Shown piece by piece: positions 1-10,898 of a stretch of DNA of 33,798 bases (position 1 is its first letter; every line of letters starts with the position of its first letter). Both the position numbers and the translations under genes were made by a program. The stretch spans positions 1-33,798 of the forward strand of contig QCNH01000007.1 of NCBI GenBank assembly GCA_003213275.1, in the 5' to 3' direction. Origin of the DNA: Prochlorococcus sp. AG-424-M03 (lineage in GTDB: Bacteria > Cyanobacteriota > Cyanobacteriia > PCC-6307 > Cyanobiaceae). The notes below the pieces were generated by a model. It was given only the letters and a program-made list of their open reading frames with translations. It did no database searches and was not told where the DNA came from.

Positions 1-327
1 GAATATAAGTACAAAGTTAACCAATATAAATCTAATATGATTAGTATAAAAAAAGTAAGAAAGGTAGAAAAATTATTAGGCAATATTTACAGTGGTTTTA
101 TCTTAACAGTACAAAGTTATGGTTTTTTTGTTGATATATCAGAACTAAATGTAGAAGGTCTTGTCCACGTAAGTACGCTAAATAATGATTGGTATGAATA
201 TAGGTCAAGACAAAATATATTGATTGGAAGAAAATCTAAGAAATCATATAAAGTTGGAGATGAAATAGAAGTAAAAATAATTAAAGTTGATATTCTAAAA
301 TATCAGATAGACTTAGAATTAGCTTAA
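1..327 (+). CDS. C-terminal part of an S1-domain RNA-binding protein, probably RNase II/R family (truncated by window edge)
   Basis: Frame is open from base 1 through the listed ATG at 37. S1-like motif GNIYSGFILTVQSYGFFVDISELNVEGLVHVSTL...YKVGDEIEVKIIKVD typical of the RNase R C-terminus. Confidence 0.6.
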   Translation, partial: EYKYKVNQYKSNMISIKKVRKVEKLLGNIYSGFILTVQSYGFFVDISELNVEGLVHVSTLNNDWYEYRSRQNILIGRKSKKSYKVGDEIEVKIIKVDILKYQIDLELA

Positions 328-395
328 ATAAATTATGTATAAAATAGCTTATTTAAAAATTATTAATTATAGAACAATGAAAAACACTTTTTAGA

Positions 396-839
396 ATGAT
401 TTTCAAGAAAAAGTATTTATTATTAATTATTTTTTTAATAATAATATTTCAAAGTTTATTATATATAAATAATAAACAGACGACTTCATTTAGATACTTT
501 AAATGGACCATCCAAAATGTAAGTATAGGTAAGTTAATTAGTATTTCTTGTTTTTCTGGTTTATTTGTAAGTACGTTATTAAATACTACAATTTATAGTC
601 ATAAAAAAAATACTTTTGAAAAAATTGAAGAAAATTATGAACCTCTAAATAATGATGAAGATTTGGAATCTAATATTGAGATGCCGCCACAAAGGGATAT
701 TAGAGATACTCAACCAACCATATCTGTTAATTACAGAGTAATCAAAAATACGGAAGAAAATAATTCAAAAAGGGATAAAAATTATTCAAATAGTCGTGAT
801 AATAAAGATGATTGGGATAATGATGATAATGATTGGTAG
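396..839 (+). CDS. Hypothetical membrane protein, LapA-like hydrophobic hairpin with acidic/Trp tail (DDWDNDDNDW)
   Basis: Two hydrophobic segments (YLLLIIFLIIIFQSLLYI; IGKLISISCFSGLFVSTLL) around RYFKWTIQNVSIG, resembling LapA-type proteins; low-complexity acidic C-terminus. Confidence 0.6.
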   Translation: MIFKKKYLLLIIFLIIIFQSLLYINNKQTTSFRYFKWTIQNVSIGKLISISCFSGLFVSTLLNTTIYSHKKNTFEKIEENYEPLNNDEDLESNIEMPPQRDIRDTQPTISVNYRVIKNTEENNSKRDKNYSNSRDNKDDWDNDDNDW

Positions 840-907
840 AAATCTAAATAATTTAAATAATAAAAATGATTTTTTTAATTTATAATGAAGCATAAATAGT
901 TTCTCTT

Positions 908-1486
908 ATGGAAGAAAATTTAGAACCAACTAATAAAGTTAATAATGAAATATCTGTGGATATTAATAAATCCAAGTCTGAGGAAATAAAAGAAACCACA
1001 TTAGGAAAAATTAATAATATTAATGAAAATATTGGTAAATCTCAAAATGATTCTTCGCCTAAAGCTGACATAAAAAATAAAAATGATACAACCGCTAAAA
1101 CTATTCCAATACAAAAAAAAGAACTCCCTATTGAGAAAAAGCCATTCCAAGAGTTTATTAACATACACTTGATTCCAGCATTACAAGAAGAAATTAATCA
1201 AAGAGGATTAGAAATAAAAAATATTAATCTTAAAAACGAAAATAGACCTATTGCTGGAGACAAGTGTTGGGTAATAAATTGTGAAATCAGAGATACTTGC
1301 AACTTTTGGTTATCTTTTGAGAAAGAGGACATAAGTTCATTAAAAAGTATTTCTTTATCCAAGCCAAATCAAAAACCTAGCATTATTGAATCATTCCTTA
1401 TCGACGAAAAAAGAATAACTCTTAAATTAATTATTTCAAGAGTACTACAAAGATTAAATGGACAAAAATTAATAGGAGTTAATTAA
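908..1486 (+). CDS. DUF2996-like cyanobacterial protein
   Basis: Low-complexity charged N-terminus, then conserved-looking KPFQEFINIHLIPALQEEINQRGLEIKNINL...CWVINCEIRD..NFWLSFEKEDI. Confidence 0.65.
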   Translation: MEENLEPTNKVNNEISVDINKSKSEEIKETTLGKINNINENIGKSQNDSSPKADIKNKNDTTAKTIPIQKKELPIEKKPFQEFINIHLIPALQEEINQRGLEIKNINLKNENRPIAGDKCWVINCEIRDTCNFWLSFEKEDISSLKSISLSKPNQKPSIIESFLIDEKRITLKLIISRVLQRLNGQKLIGVN

Positions 1487-1566
1487 AGAAACAATAACAC
1501 CAAGTTAACTTTTTCCTCGAAAATACAAATAATAGTAAATAATAGTATTAATAAAACAAATCAAAG

Positions 1567-2739
1567 ATGGCTCAATCAACTATTGAATCAAAAAATAAAA
1601 AAGAAGTAAATAATGGCAAAATCCCCGCAAAGGAAACAATTTTATCTCCAAGGTTCTATACAACAGACTTTGAGGCAATGGAAAATATGGATTTATCAAT
1701 AAACGAGGAGGAATTGGAAGCTATATGTGAAGAATTTAGAAAAGATTACAATAGACACCATTTTGTAAGAAATAGTTCATTTGACGGGGCTGCAGAAAAA
1801 TTAGATCCTGAGACAAGAGAACTTTTTGTGGATTTTCTTGAAGGAAGTTGTACTTCAGAATTTTCAGGTTTTTTACTTTACAAAGAACTTAGCAAAAGAA
1901 TTAAAAACAAAAACCCTCTTCTTGCTGAATGTTTTGCTCATATGGCCAGAGACGAAGCTAGACATGCAGGTTTTTTGAATAAATCAATGAGTGATTTTGG
2001 ATTACAGTTAGATTTAGGTTTTTTAACAGCCAATAAAGATTACACCTATTTCCCACCAAGAAGTATTTTTTACGCCACTTATTTATCTGAAAAGATAGGC
2101 TATTGGAGATACATAGCAATTTATAGGCATCTTGAAAAGAATCCAGATAGCAAGATTTTTCCACTATTCAATTATTTTGAAAATTGGTGTCAAGATGAAA
2201 ATAGGCATGGCGATTTCTTTGATGCACTAATGAAAGCACAACCACGTACAGTCAAATCTTTAAGTCAAAAAATTACCATTGGGGGCTCTACCTTTACACA
2301 TCCACTATTTGACTATTTCCATAGGTTTAGATACTTTTTGAACAATCTTCCATTAACGTCAAAATTATGGTCAAGATTTTTTCTACTAGCTGTATTTGCA
2401 ACTATGTATGCTAGAGATCTAGGAATCAAAAAAGATTTCTACAGTTCATTAGGTTTAGATGCAAGAGATTACGACCAGTATGTTATTAATAAAACAAATG
2501 AAACCTCTGCAAGAGTTTTCCCTGTAGTACTGGACGTATATAATAAATCTTTTTATGAAAGATTAGATAAAATAGTTGAAAATAATAAGTTCCTTTCTGA
2601 TATTGAGAACAGCAATAGGAATAAAGTATCTAAAACTTTAAAAAAATTACCTACCTATTTATCAAACGGTTACCAGCTATTAAGACTATACTTATTAAAA
2701 CCTCTTGATAGCAAAGATTTCCAACCTACGATTAGATAA
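1567..2739 (+). CDS. acsF: Magnesium-protoporphyrin IX monomethyl ester oxidative cyclase (aerobic, di-iron)
   Basis: Recognisable AcsF sequence: [67 protein letters not shown]. Confidence 0.97.
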   Translation: MAQSTIESKNKKEVNNGKIPAKETILSPRFYTTDFEAMENMDLSINEEELEAICEEFRKDYNRHHFVRNSSFDGAAEKLDPETRELFVDFLEGSCTSEFSGFLLYKELSKRIKNKNPLLAECFAHMARDEARHAGFLNKSMSDFGLQLDLGFLTANKDYTYFPPRSIFYATYLSEKIGYWRYIAIYRHLEKNPDSKIFPLFNYFENWCQDENRHGDFFDALMKAQPRTVKSLSQKITIGGSTFTHPLFDYFHRFRYFLNNLPLTSKLWSRFFLLAVFATMYARDLGIKKDFYSSLGLDARDYDQYVINKTNETSARVFPVVLDVYNKSFYERLDKIVENNKFLSDIENSNRNKVSKTLKKLPTYLSNGYQLLRLYLLKPLDSKDFQPTIR

Positions 2740-2771
2740 TTTTTTATCAGAGATTAAATTAATAGACTCAT

Positions 2772-4196
2772 ATGCTTTCGTCACAAATCAAATCAAATGG
2801 AATCGAATTTGGTAGTTGCAATAAAGATTTATTAGAAGAAATTATTTTCTATGGGATAGGGCTTGGGGCTGATTTTGTAGAAATATTTATAGAAAATATA
2901 GACAATGCAAGTGTACTAGCTGAAGAGGATTACATTACAAGTGTAAGTCCATCGTTTGGCAAGGGTGCTGGGATTAGAATCTTCAAAGACAAAAGGGATG
3001 GATTTGTAAGTACAAATGACTTATCAAAACATGGTTTGATGAGATCAGTATCCCAGGCTATTGAGATGTTAGACATAACTGACAAAAATAAGAGAGAAGT
3101 ATTTAACGGTTTAAATAAACATAAGGATTATAGTTTATCCAAGAAAACATGGATTGATGAAGTTCCATCTATTCATGAGATAAGTGAAAAACTATTAGTC
3201 AGCACAAAGTCACTTAAAAAAAATAACAAAATAATAACTAGAAAAGGAAGTTACTCAAGAAATCTGCAAGAAGTAATAATAGCATCCAGCGATGGAACCT
3301 ATGTCTCTGATATTAGATTGCATCAAACAGTTGGTCTTAACGTAATTGCTAGTGATGCCCAATATAGATCTAATGGAAGTAGAAGATTTGGATCTTCAGG
3401 AATACCTAATGAATTCAGATCTTGGGATCATGAAAAAGCAGCAAATGACGTGTTCGAAAGTTCAATGAACATGTTGTATGCGGATTATGTTGATGCTGGA
3501 CAAATGCCTGTTGTATTAGCTAACAAATTTGGTGGCGTTATTTTCCATGAAGCCTGTGGACATTTGCTTGAAACTACTCAAATAGAGAGAGGGACAACAC
3601 CCTTTGAGAATAAATTGAATAAAAAAATTGCACATGAATCAGTAACAGCAATTGATGAAGGGATATCAGAAGGATCCTTTGGTTCATTAACAGTAGATGA
3701 TGAAGGGATGGAACCAGAGAAAACAGTCCTTATAAAGGATGGGATTTTAAAAAAATTCATCTCCGACAGGGCTGGTGAATTAAGAACTGGTCATAAAAGA
3801 ACAGGGAGTGGAAGAAGGCAAAATTATTCGTTTGCAGCAGCCTCAAGAATGAGAAATACTTATATTGCTAAAGGTGAATACTCCAAAGAAGACTTAATAA
3901 ATAGTATTAGCGATGGTCTTTACTGCAAATCAATGGGTGGGGGTAGTGTAGGTGCTACAGGACAATTTAATTTTGCGGTAGAAGAAGGATATCTAATTAA
4001 AAATGGAAAATTAACAAGCCCAGTTAAGGGAGCAACCTTGATTGGTGAGGCTAAAGAAGTTATGCCAAAAATATCAATGTGCGGAAATGACTTAGAACTA
4101 GCTCCTGGATTTTGTGGATCTATTAGTGGAAGTGTTAACGTAACAGTTGGCCAACCTCATATTAAGGTTGATTCAATTACTGTTGGTGGAAGATAA
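2772..4196 (+). CDS. tldD: TldD-family metalloprotease subunit
   Basis: HEACGHLLE metal-binding motif plus typical TldD C-terminus (CGNDLELAPGFCGSISGSVNVTVGQPHIKVDSITVGG). Confidence 0.93.
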   Translation: MLSSQIKSNGIEFGSCNKDLLEEIIFYGIGLGADFVEIFIENIDNASVLAEEDYITSVSPSFGKGAGIRIFKDKRDGFVSTNDLSKHGLMRSVSQAIEMLDITDKNKREVFNGLNKHKDYSLSKKTWIDEVPSIHEISEKLLVSTKSLKKNNKIITRKGSYSRNLQEVIIASSDGTYVSDIRLHQTVGLNVIASDAQYRSNGSRRFGSSGIPNEFRSWDHEKAANDVFESSMNMLYADYVDAGQMPVVLANKFGGVIFHEACGHLLETTQIERGTTPFENKLNKKIAHESVTAIDEGISEGSFGSLTVDDEGMEPEKTVLIKDGILKKFISDRAGELRTGHKRTGSGRRQNYSFAAASRMRNTYIAKGEYSKEDLINSISDGLYCKSMGGGSVGATGQFNFAVEEGYLIKNGKLTSPVKGATLIGEAKEVMPKISMCGNDLELAPGFCGSISGSVNVTVGQPHIKVDSITVGGR

Positions 4197-4199
4197 GAT

Positions 4200-5552
4200 A
4201 TGAATTCAAGAAAAATAACAACTCAAATTTCCAAAGCTGCAGATTTTCTAAATGTTAAAAAATGGGATTATGGAGCAAGCTTTTCTAATGATTTTTCTGT
4301 TCAAGTAGATAAGGGTGAGGCTAAACAACTTAAGGCAACACAAAAGCAAGTTATAACTATAAGAGTTTGGAACGAATCTAATCTAGTAGGTATTACTACA
4401 ACAAGCGATATTAGTGAATCTGGTATTAAAAAGGCTCTAAATCAAGCGAATTTAGCTTCTGATTTTGGCAATAAGAATGAAGGTACTGAATTCTCACCAC
4501 TAGCGAAAGATCCTATCAAACTTAAGGAAGTAAAAATAAGTAATCCTGTTGGGATAAAAAAATTACTCACGCTTCTAAGAGAAGCAGAAGTAAAACTAAT
4601 AAAAAGTCATGAATCTATAAAATCTGTTCCATATAATGGGTTATCCGAGAGTTTCTTTGAGAGAGTTTATGCAAATAGTGATGGTGCATTTCGAAGCTAT
4701 TCCAAAAGTCAAGCTGTACTATATTTATATGCTAGGGCCGAAGAGGAAGATAAGAAACCTCGAAGCTCAGGTTCTATAAAACTTGGATATGGAGTTGACG
4801 ATATAGATATAGAAGCGTGTATTAAAGAGGCCTCAAATAAAACAATATCTCATCTAAATTATTCACCAATTAAAACGGATAAATATTTAATATGTTTTTC
4901 CCCAGAATCCTTTTTAACGATTATTAATGCCTTTAGCTCAATGTTTAATGCTAGGAGCATTTTAGATGGAGTAAGCTTATCTAAGAAAAACTCTATAGGA
5001 GAGAAACTATCTACAGAGGCACTTAATATTTATGATGATGGTCTTCACGAAAAAAATATTTCTTCATCTCCATTTGATGGAGAGGGAACCCCTACCAAAA
5101 GACTATGTTTAATTAATAAAGGGAAAATTGAAAATTTCATACATTCTGAATCAACTGCAAGAATCTTTAAAACAAATCCAACTGGCCACGCTGGACTTGG
5201 ATCAAAAGTTTCAGTATCTCCTGATTGGATAGTAGTTGAGAAATCAAAGGAAAATTATGATCTAAAAACATCATTAGATCACTCTAATTATCAGGGAGAA
5301 TTTGTATATATTGAAGAATTAAATGCAATCCATGCAGGTGTAAGAGCAAGTCAAGGATCATTTTCTCTTCCATTTGACGGATGGCTTTATAAAAACGGTA
5401 CAAAAATCTCTATAGAAGCTGCCACTGTTGCAGGAGATATCAAATATCTTTTGAAAAATATAGTAAATATTGAATCAAACCAGGAGGTAACACCAAGTGG
5501 GATTTCTCCACATATATGGGTAGATGAATTATCAATAACTGGTGACGCGTGA
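4200..5552 (+). CDS. pmbA: TldE/PmbA-family protein
   Basis: Directly downstream of tldD; PmbA-like INKGKIENFIHSESTAR, GSFSLPFDGWLYKNG, SPHIWVDELSITGD. Confidence 0.88.
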   Translation: MNSRKITTQISKAADFLNVKKWDYGASFSNDFSVQVDKGEAKQLKATQKQVITIRVWNESNLVGITTTSDISESGIKKALNQANLASDFGNKNEGTEFSPLAKDPIKLKEVKISNPVGIKKLLTLLREAEVKLIKSHESIKSVPYNGLSESFFERVYANSDGAFRSYSKSQAVLYLYARAEEEDKKPRSSGSIKLGYGVDDIDIEACIKEASNKTISHLNYSPIKTDKYLICFSPESFLTIINAFSSMFNARSILDGVSLSKKNSIGEKLSTEALNIYDDGLHEKNISSSPFDGEGTPTKRLCLINKGKIENFIHSESTARIFKTNPTGHAGLGSKVSVSPDWIVVEKSKENYDLKTSLDHSNYQGEFVYIEELNAIHAGVRASQGSFSLPFDGWLYKNGTKISIEAATVAGDIKYLLKNIVNIESNQEVTPSGISPHIWVDELSITGDA

Positions 5553-6535
5553 GAATTATATTCTGGGGTACACCTGAATATTCACTTGCGAGCCTTGATA
5601 TTTTTATTAAATCTAAACACGAAGTAATTGCAGTAGTTAGCCAACCAGATAAGAAAAGATCTAGAGGAATGAAATTAATATCTTCACCTGTTAAAAGGTT
5701 AGCCGAACAAGAAGCTATAAAAATTTATACTCCAGAATCTATCAGAGGAAATATACCTTTTTTGAATGAACTTAAATCACTATCTTGTGATTTATTTATT
5801 GTTATAGCTTATGGGAAAATTTTACCCAAAGAGATATTAGAAATCCCAAAATTTGGCTGTTGGAACGCACATGCTTCATTACTTCCAAGATGGCGTGGTG
5901 CAGCTCCAATACAATGGTCCCTAATTAAAGGCGATGAATTTACTGGGGTAGGAATTATAAAAATGAATGAGGGTCTCGATACAGGCGACTTATTATTGGA
6001 AGAAAAAATTAAAATTGATAATAATGATAATTTAAATACACTGACGAAAAAACTTAGTATTTTATCAGCAAAATTATTTTTAAATGCTACATCTTTACTC
6101 GAAGAAAATATAAATAAAAAAACTAATTCTCAATTAACAAAACAAAATACTCTTGGAAGAGAAATTACTTACGCAAGAATGATTGAAAAATCAGACTATA
6201 AAGTGGTTTGGGATAATGAGGCAATTAAAATTTCTCGTAAAATAAAAGGATTATACCCGCGAGCAAATACAACTTATAGAGGTAAGAACCTAAAGATAAT
6301 TAAAATAAAAGTTTTGCGAAGTGATGAAATTAATAATGAAAAATACTGTTTCATGAGCAATAATACAGAACCAGGTATTATTCTTGCTCTCATAGATAAT
6401 GAAGGAATAATAATTTCAACTAAAACTGATCCGATTATTTTGTTAGAAGCAAAACTTGAAGGCAAAAACATATCTAGCAAAAACCAATTGATACAACAAT
6501 TAAAGCCATCAGTAGGTGAATATTTCTCAGATTAA
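5549..6535 (+). CDS. fmt: Methionyl-tRNA formyltransferase
   Basis: MRIIFWGTPEYSLASLD, VVSQPDKKRSRGMKL, NAHASLLPRWRGAAPIQWSLIKGDEFTGVGIIKMNEGLDTGD. Confidence 0.97.
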   Translation: MRIIFWGTPEYSLASLDIFIKSKHEVIAVVSQPDKKRSRGMKLISSPVKRLAEQEAIKIYTPESIRGNIPFLNELKSLSCDLFIVIAYGKILPKEILEIPKFGCWNAHASLLPRWRGAAPIQWSLIKGDEFTGVGIIKMNEGLDTGDLLLEEKIKIDNNDNLNTLTKKLSILSAKLFLNATSLLEENINKKTNSQLTKQNTLGREITYARMIEKSDYKVVWDNEAIKISRKIKGLYPRANTTYRGKNLKIIKIKVLRSDEINNEKYCFMSNNTEPGIILALIDNEGIIISTKTDPIILLEAKLEGKNISSKNQLIQQLKPSVGEYFSD

Positions 6536-7239
6536 GTTTTAGATTCTTTTTTAGAGAATCCCCAAATGAAAGCAAAAAGAATCAAAATATAAAAATAGTA
6601 GTCTGGAAGAATAGATTCTTTAATTAACGTATTTAGTAAAAGTTTTATTCCAACAATTAAAATTGCAATATAACCGGCTGTTTCTAATCTAGAAAATATA
6701 TCCAGTAGTTTTAGAAAAATCCCCGAGGTAAATCTTAATGCTAATACACCAATTACTGCCCCAAATATTATTAATATATATTGATCACTTATTGCTACTG
6801 CTGTAGTTATGCTATCTATGGAAAATGCAAAATCAGTAATTGAAAGAAGTACTACAACCCTTAAAAACCTAAAATTATTATTATTATCTGTGCCATCTTC
6901 AGGGTTTTCTATTTCAGAATTTAAAAAAACATTAGAGAAGAATAAATATATTAAATAAAAACCAGCGAAAACTCTAATAAGAATAAACTTGAGAAGAACA
7001 TTAGATAATATGATTAGAATTATTCTAAATAATAAAGATATTGTTATACCAATATTTAAGGCTCTTGACCTTAATTCCGAACTATCGAGGGATTTAGTAA
7101 GTGAAGCTAATGCAACAGCATTATCAGCCGATAATAGTAATTCTAGTGCAATTAATATTGGTAAAAGTGTAAAGATTTCATACCAACTGTCTACCTGATC
7201 TAGTGTGGGTATAAAAGAATTTATTGCAGCTGAATCCAT
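6532..7239 (-). CDS. TerC family integral membrane protein
   Basis: ALELLLSADNAVALASL and ITDFAFSIDSITTAVAISDQYILIIFGAVIGVLALR motifs; multiple TM helices. Overlaps the fmt 3' end by 4 bp (convergent). Confidence 0.9.
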   Translation of the reverse strand: MDSAAINSFIPTLDQVDSWYEIFTLLPILIALELLLSADNAVALASLTKSLDSSELRSRALNIGITISLLFRIILIILSNVLLKFILIRVFAGFYLIYLFFSNVFLNSEIENPEDGTDNNNNFRFLRVVVLLSITDFAFSIDSITTAVAISDQYILIIFGAVIGVLALRFTSGIFLKLLDIFSRLETAGYIAILIVGIKLLLNTLIKESILPDYYFYILILFAFIWGFSKKESKT

Positions 7240-7313
7240 CTAATATAATTCACAAAAACTATAAAATCTAATATAATATGTCGAATATGCGTAATCAAGA
7301 TTGAGAACTATAA

Positions 7314-10300
7314 ATGAGTTTAAATACTTTAGTTAATTATATTTCGAGCTCACAAATTACATCTGAATTAATAAAAAGAATTTTACAAAATAAAGGATTA
7401 AATATTGTTGGTTCAAGTAGATATGCAAAAAGTATAGTTATAGATAGTATTGCAAAAAAAGAAGATAAAAATATATTATTAATTTGTCCTAATATAGAAA
7501 TTGCCTACAAATGGATTGGTTATTTTGAAAGTATAAATGATAAGGCAGTTTTATATTATCCACCTACAGAACATCTACCATACGCTTCAATTAATAAATC
7601 CAAAGAGATTGAATTTACTCAGCTTACTGTTTTATCCAAATTAATAAAAAAAGATAAAAAAGAACTTAATATTGTTATATCAACTGAGAGGTCACTACAA
7701 CCTCATCTAATAAATAAAAACTTATTAATTGAAAATAAATTAGATTTACGAAAAGGGATTCAAATTGAGATTCAAGAATTAGCAAATAAACTTACGTTAC
7801 TTGGTTATACAAAGGAAAATGTAACTTCTACAGAAGGAATCTGGAGTAGGAGAGGGGAAATTATAGATATTTATCCTGTTAATAACGAGTTTCCTATAAG
7901 ATTAGAATTTTTTGATAATGTAATTGAGAAAATAAGAGAATATGATCCACATACCCAAAAGACATTAGAAAGTATAAATAATATTGAAATAATACAGGCT
8001 GGATTTGATTTGCTAATAAAAGATAAGTTAAATAATTTATCCAAGAAGAGTATTTTTAATTCAGAAGATATAAATAAAAATAATCTTGATCGTTATTTAG
8101 GAATAATTGAACAAGAGCCCTCAAATATAATAGATTTCATAAATGAGGAAACAATTCTTGTTATTGATGAATTACAAGATTGTAAAAAATTTGCGAATAA
8201 TTGGTATCTAGATTCAGAAAGTAATTTTAATAATTGTGCGTATGAATTAAATGAAAACCTTAAAAATAATGATATTAATTTAAAGGTTAAGCCTAATTTA
8301 CATTTAAAGTTTGACGAAATATTAAATTCACTGGGAAATTATAATTTAATAAAATTGTATGAATTTGAATCTAAAGACAATATTGATAATAGGTTTTTAT
8401 TAAACGATAAAAGATTAAATTCATACTCTAAAAATATAGGTAAATTATCAAACGATATAAATAAAAATATAAAAAATAAAGAAAAAGTATGGATATTATC
8501 AGCACAGCCATTGAGAACTAGGACTTTACTTTTTGAGCACGAATGTAATACAAACTTTTTGAGTAATCCTAATGATAGAGATGAAGCATTTAAGTCAATT
8601 AATAATTCAACCCCTTTAATTATAAAAAATAAGAACAATTATGAAATCGAGGGTTTTTATCTTCCCATATGGAAAGTTGTCCTTATAACAGATAAAGAAT
8701 TATTTTCACAAAAATCTCTTTTTAATAATGTATTCATAAGAAGAAAAAAAAGAAGTGTCAATTCAAATATAAATGTGAATAAGATTAGTCCAGGTGATTT
8801 TATAGTTCATAAAAATCATGGAATAGGACAATTTATAAAAATAGAAAAAATAAATATAACTGGAGATTCAAGAGATTATTTAGTTATAAAATATCTAGAT
8901 GGGAAAATAAGTATTGCCGCTGATCAACTCGGTAGTGTCAACAGATATAGATCAAGCGGAAAAATAAAGCCCAAAATAAATAAATTAGGAGGGACAGAAT
9001 GGGAAAGAATAAAAGATAAAAATAAGAAACAAATCAAAAAAGTTGCTGTCGATATCTTAAAACTTTATGCAAAGAGAGAAAAATTAAAGGGGCACATATA
9101 CCCAGAAGATGGTCCTTGGCAAGATGAATTAGAGGAATCATTCCCTTATCAACCAACACCAGATCAAATTACTGCTGTAAAAGAAATAAAATCTGATATG
9201 GAAAGCGATAAGCCAATGGACAGGTTAGTTTGTGGAGATGTAGGATTTGGCAAAACAGAGGTCGCTGTTAGGGCTATTTTTAAGGCTATTACATCTGGCA
9301 AGCAAGTAATATTATTAGCTCCTACAACAATCCTTGCTCAGCAACATTGGAGAACAATAAATAATAGATTTTCACCTTACCCAATAAAAGTTTCATTACT
9401 TAATAGATTCAAAACCCTTAGTGAGAGAAAAGACATCTATTCAGGATTAAAAAATAATAAAATTGATTTAGTAGTAGCAACGCACCAAATTTTAGGAAAA
9501 GAAATTGAAATAAAAAACTTAGGACTACTTGTTATTGATGAAGAACAAAGATTTGGAGTAAGGCAAAAGGAGAAAATTAAAAAAATCAAAACTAACATAG
9601 ATGTTTTAACTCTCTCAGCGACTCCAATTCCAAGAACTCTTTATATGAGCTTATCTGGACTTAGACAAATGAGCTTATTAAATACTCCGCCTCCATCAAG
9701 AAGATCAATAAAAACATATTTATCTGAAATAGATATGGATGTTATAAGAACTGCAATTAATCAAGAACTTGATAGGGGAGGTCAAATATTTTATGTACTT
9801 CCAAGAATTTCTGATATTGATCAGGCTGTAAACAAATTAAAAAATATGTTTCCCAGCTTAAAATTTATTGTCGCTCATGGACAAATGAACGAAACAGAGC
9901 TTGAAAATGCAATGATTGCTTTTAATAATGGAGAAGTAGATCTGATGATATGCACAACGATAATTGAAAGTGGATTAGACATACCTAAAGTAAACACAAT
10001 TATTATTGAAGATTCTCACAAATTTGGACTTTCACAACTTTATCAACTTAGAGGAAGAGTTGGTAGAAGCGGAGTACAAGCACATGCTTGGTTATTTTAT
10101 CCAAATATAAATAAAATTAATGACGCTGCAAAACAAAGATTGAAAGCGATAAAAGACTTTTCGGAACTAGGAAGTGGATACCAACTTGCAATGAAAGATA
10201 TGGAAATAAGAGGTGTTGGAAGTTTACTTGGAGAAGAACAAAGTGGAAAAGTTAATGCTATTGGATATGATTTATATATAGAAATGCTCCACGAGGCTAT

Positions 10301-10826
10301 TTCAGAAATCAGTGGGCAAGAAATACCAGAAGTTAGCGACACACAAATTGATCTCCCAATAAATGCATTTATACCTGCAACATGGATATTAAACAGGGAA
10401 GAGAAGCTTGAAGCTTACAAATCTGCTACTGAATGTTCAAATAATAATGAATTAACTGAATTAGCTACAGACTGGGTGAATAGATATGGAACCTTACCAA
10501 AACCTGTTGAGTCCTTAATTATGATAATGAGGCTAAAATTACTTGCAAAAAGATGTGGTTTTAACAAAATTAAACTAAAAAAACCAAATATCGTTATAGA
10601 AACAAAATTAAAAAAATCTACTTTTAAAATATTAAAAAATTCATTACCAAATAGTGTTCAAAATAAATTTAATTATGAGGAAGGGGAACAATGGTCCTTA
10701 ATAACTATAAGAGGGTTAGGAGTTACTGAAATTCAAAATCAAATCGATCAATTAATGTTTTGGTTTGGAACCTTTGTTCAAGAAATTAATAATTTTGATA
10801 AAGATCTACGAATTAAAAAAGAATAA
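7314..10826 (+). CDS. mfd: Transcription-repair coupling factor
   Basis: 1170 aa; PGDFIVHKNHGIGQF RNAP-interacting-domain motif, RecG-like helicase motifs (GDVGFGKTEVAVRA, DEEQRFGV, LSATPIPRTLYMSLSGLR, IESGLDIPKVNTIIIEDSHKFGLSQLYQLRGRVGRS), TRCF C-terminus. Confidence 0.98.
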   Translation: MSLNTLVNYISSSQITSELIKRILQNKGLNIVGSSRYAKSIVIDSIAKKEDKNILLICPNIEIAYKWIGYFESINDKAVLYYPPTEHLPYASINKSKEIEFTQLTVLSKLIKKDKKELNIVISTERSLQPHLINKNLLIENKLDLRKGIQIEIQELANKLTLLGYTKENVTSTEGIWSRRGEIIDIYPVNNEFPIRLEFFDNVIEKIREYDPHTQKTLESINNIEIIQAGFDLLIKDKLNNLSKKSIFNSEDINKNNLDRYLGIIEQEPSNIIDFINEETILVIDELQDCKKFANNWYLDSESNFNNCAYELNENLKNNDINLKVKPNLHLKFDEILNSLGNYNLIKLYEFESKDNIDNRFLLNDKRLNSYSKNIGKLSNDINKNIKNKEKVWILSAQPLRTRTLLFEHECNTNFLSNPNDRDEAFKSINNSTPLIIKNKNNYEIEGFYLPIWKVVLITDKELFSQKSLFNNVFIRRKKRSVNSNINVNKISPGDFIVHKNHGIGQFIKIEKINITGDSRDYLVIKYLDGKISIAADQLGSVNRYRSSGKIKPKINKLGGTEWERIKDKNKKQIKKVAVDILKLYAKREKLKGHIYPEDGPWQDELEESFPYQPTPDQITAVKEIKSDMESDKPMDRLVCGDVGFGKTEVAVRAIFKAITSGKQVILLAPTTILAQQHWRTINNRFSPYPIKVSLLNRFKTLSERKDIYSGLKNNKIDLVVATHQILGKEIEIKNLGLLVIDEEQRFGVRQKEKIKKIKTNIDVLTLSATPIPRTLYMSLSGLRQMSLLNTPPPSRRSIKTYLSEIDMDVIRTAINQELDRGGQIFYVLPRISDIDQAVNKLKNMFPSLKFIVAHGQMNETELENAMIAFNNGEVDLMICTTIIESGLDIPKVNTIIIEDSHKFGLSQLYQLRGRVGRSGVQAHAWLFYPNINKINDAAKQRLKAIKDFSELGSGYQLAMKDMEIRGVGSLLGEEQSGKVNAIGYDLYIEMLHEAISEISGQEIPEVSDTQIDLPINAFIPATWILNREEKLEAYKSATECSNNNELTELATDWVNRYGTLPKPVESLIMIMRLKLLAKRCGFNKIKLKKPNIVIETKLKKSTFKILKNSLPNSVQNKFNYEEGEQWSLITIRGLGVTEIQNQIDQLMFWFGTFVQEINNFDKDLRIKKE

Positions 10827-10898
10827 ATTATTAAATAATTATATAAAATCCGCGAAATAGTTTAATTTCGGTTAGGTTGATAAAAATTTTCTTACTTT

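Noticed and set aside
1958-2164. Antisense 68-aa ORF inside acsF
   Set aside because: Shadow ORF entirely within a confidently identified gene; no recognisable domain.
8339-8638. Antisense 99-aa ORF inside mfd (also 10097-10342)
   Set aside because: Opposite-strand shadows of the mfd reading frame in AT-rich DNA; low-complexity hydrophobic composition.
10853-10870. Short hairpin CGAAAT-AGTTTA-ATTTCG after mfd
   Set aside because: Only 6 bp, AT-rich, no following T-run; not convincing as an intrinsic terminator.
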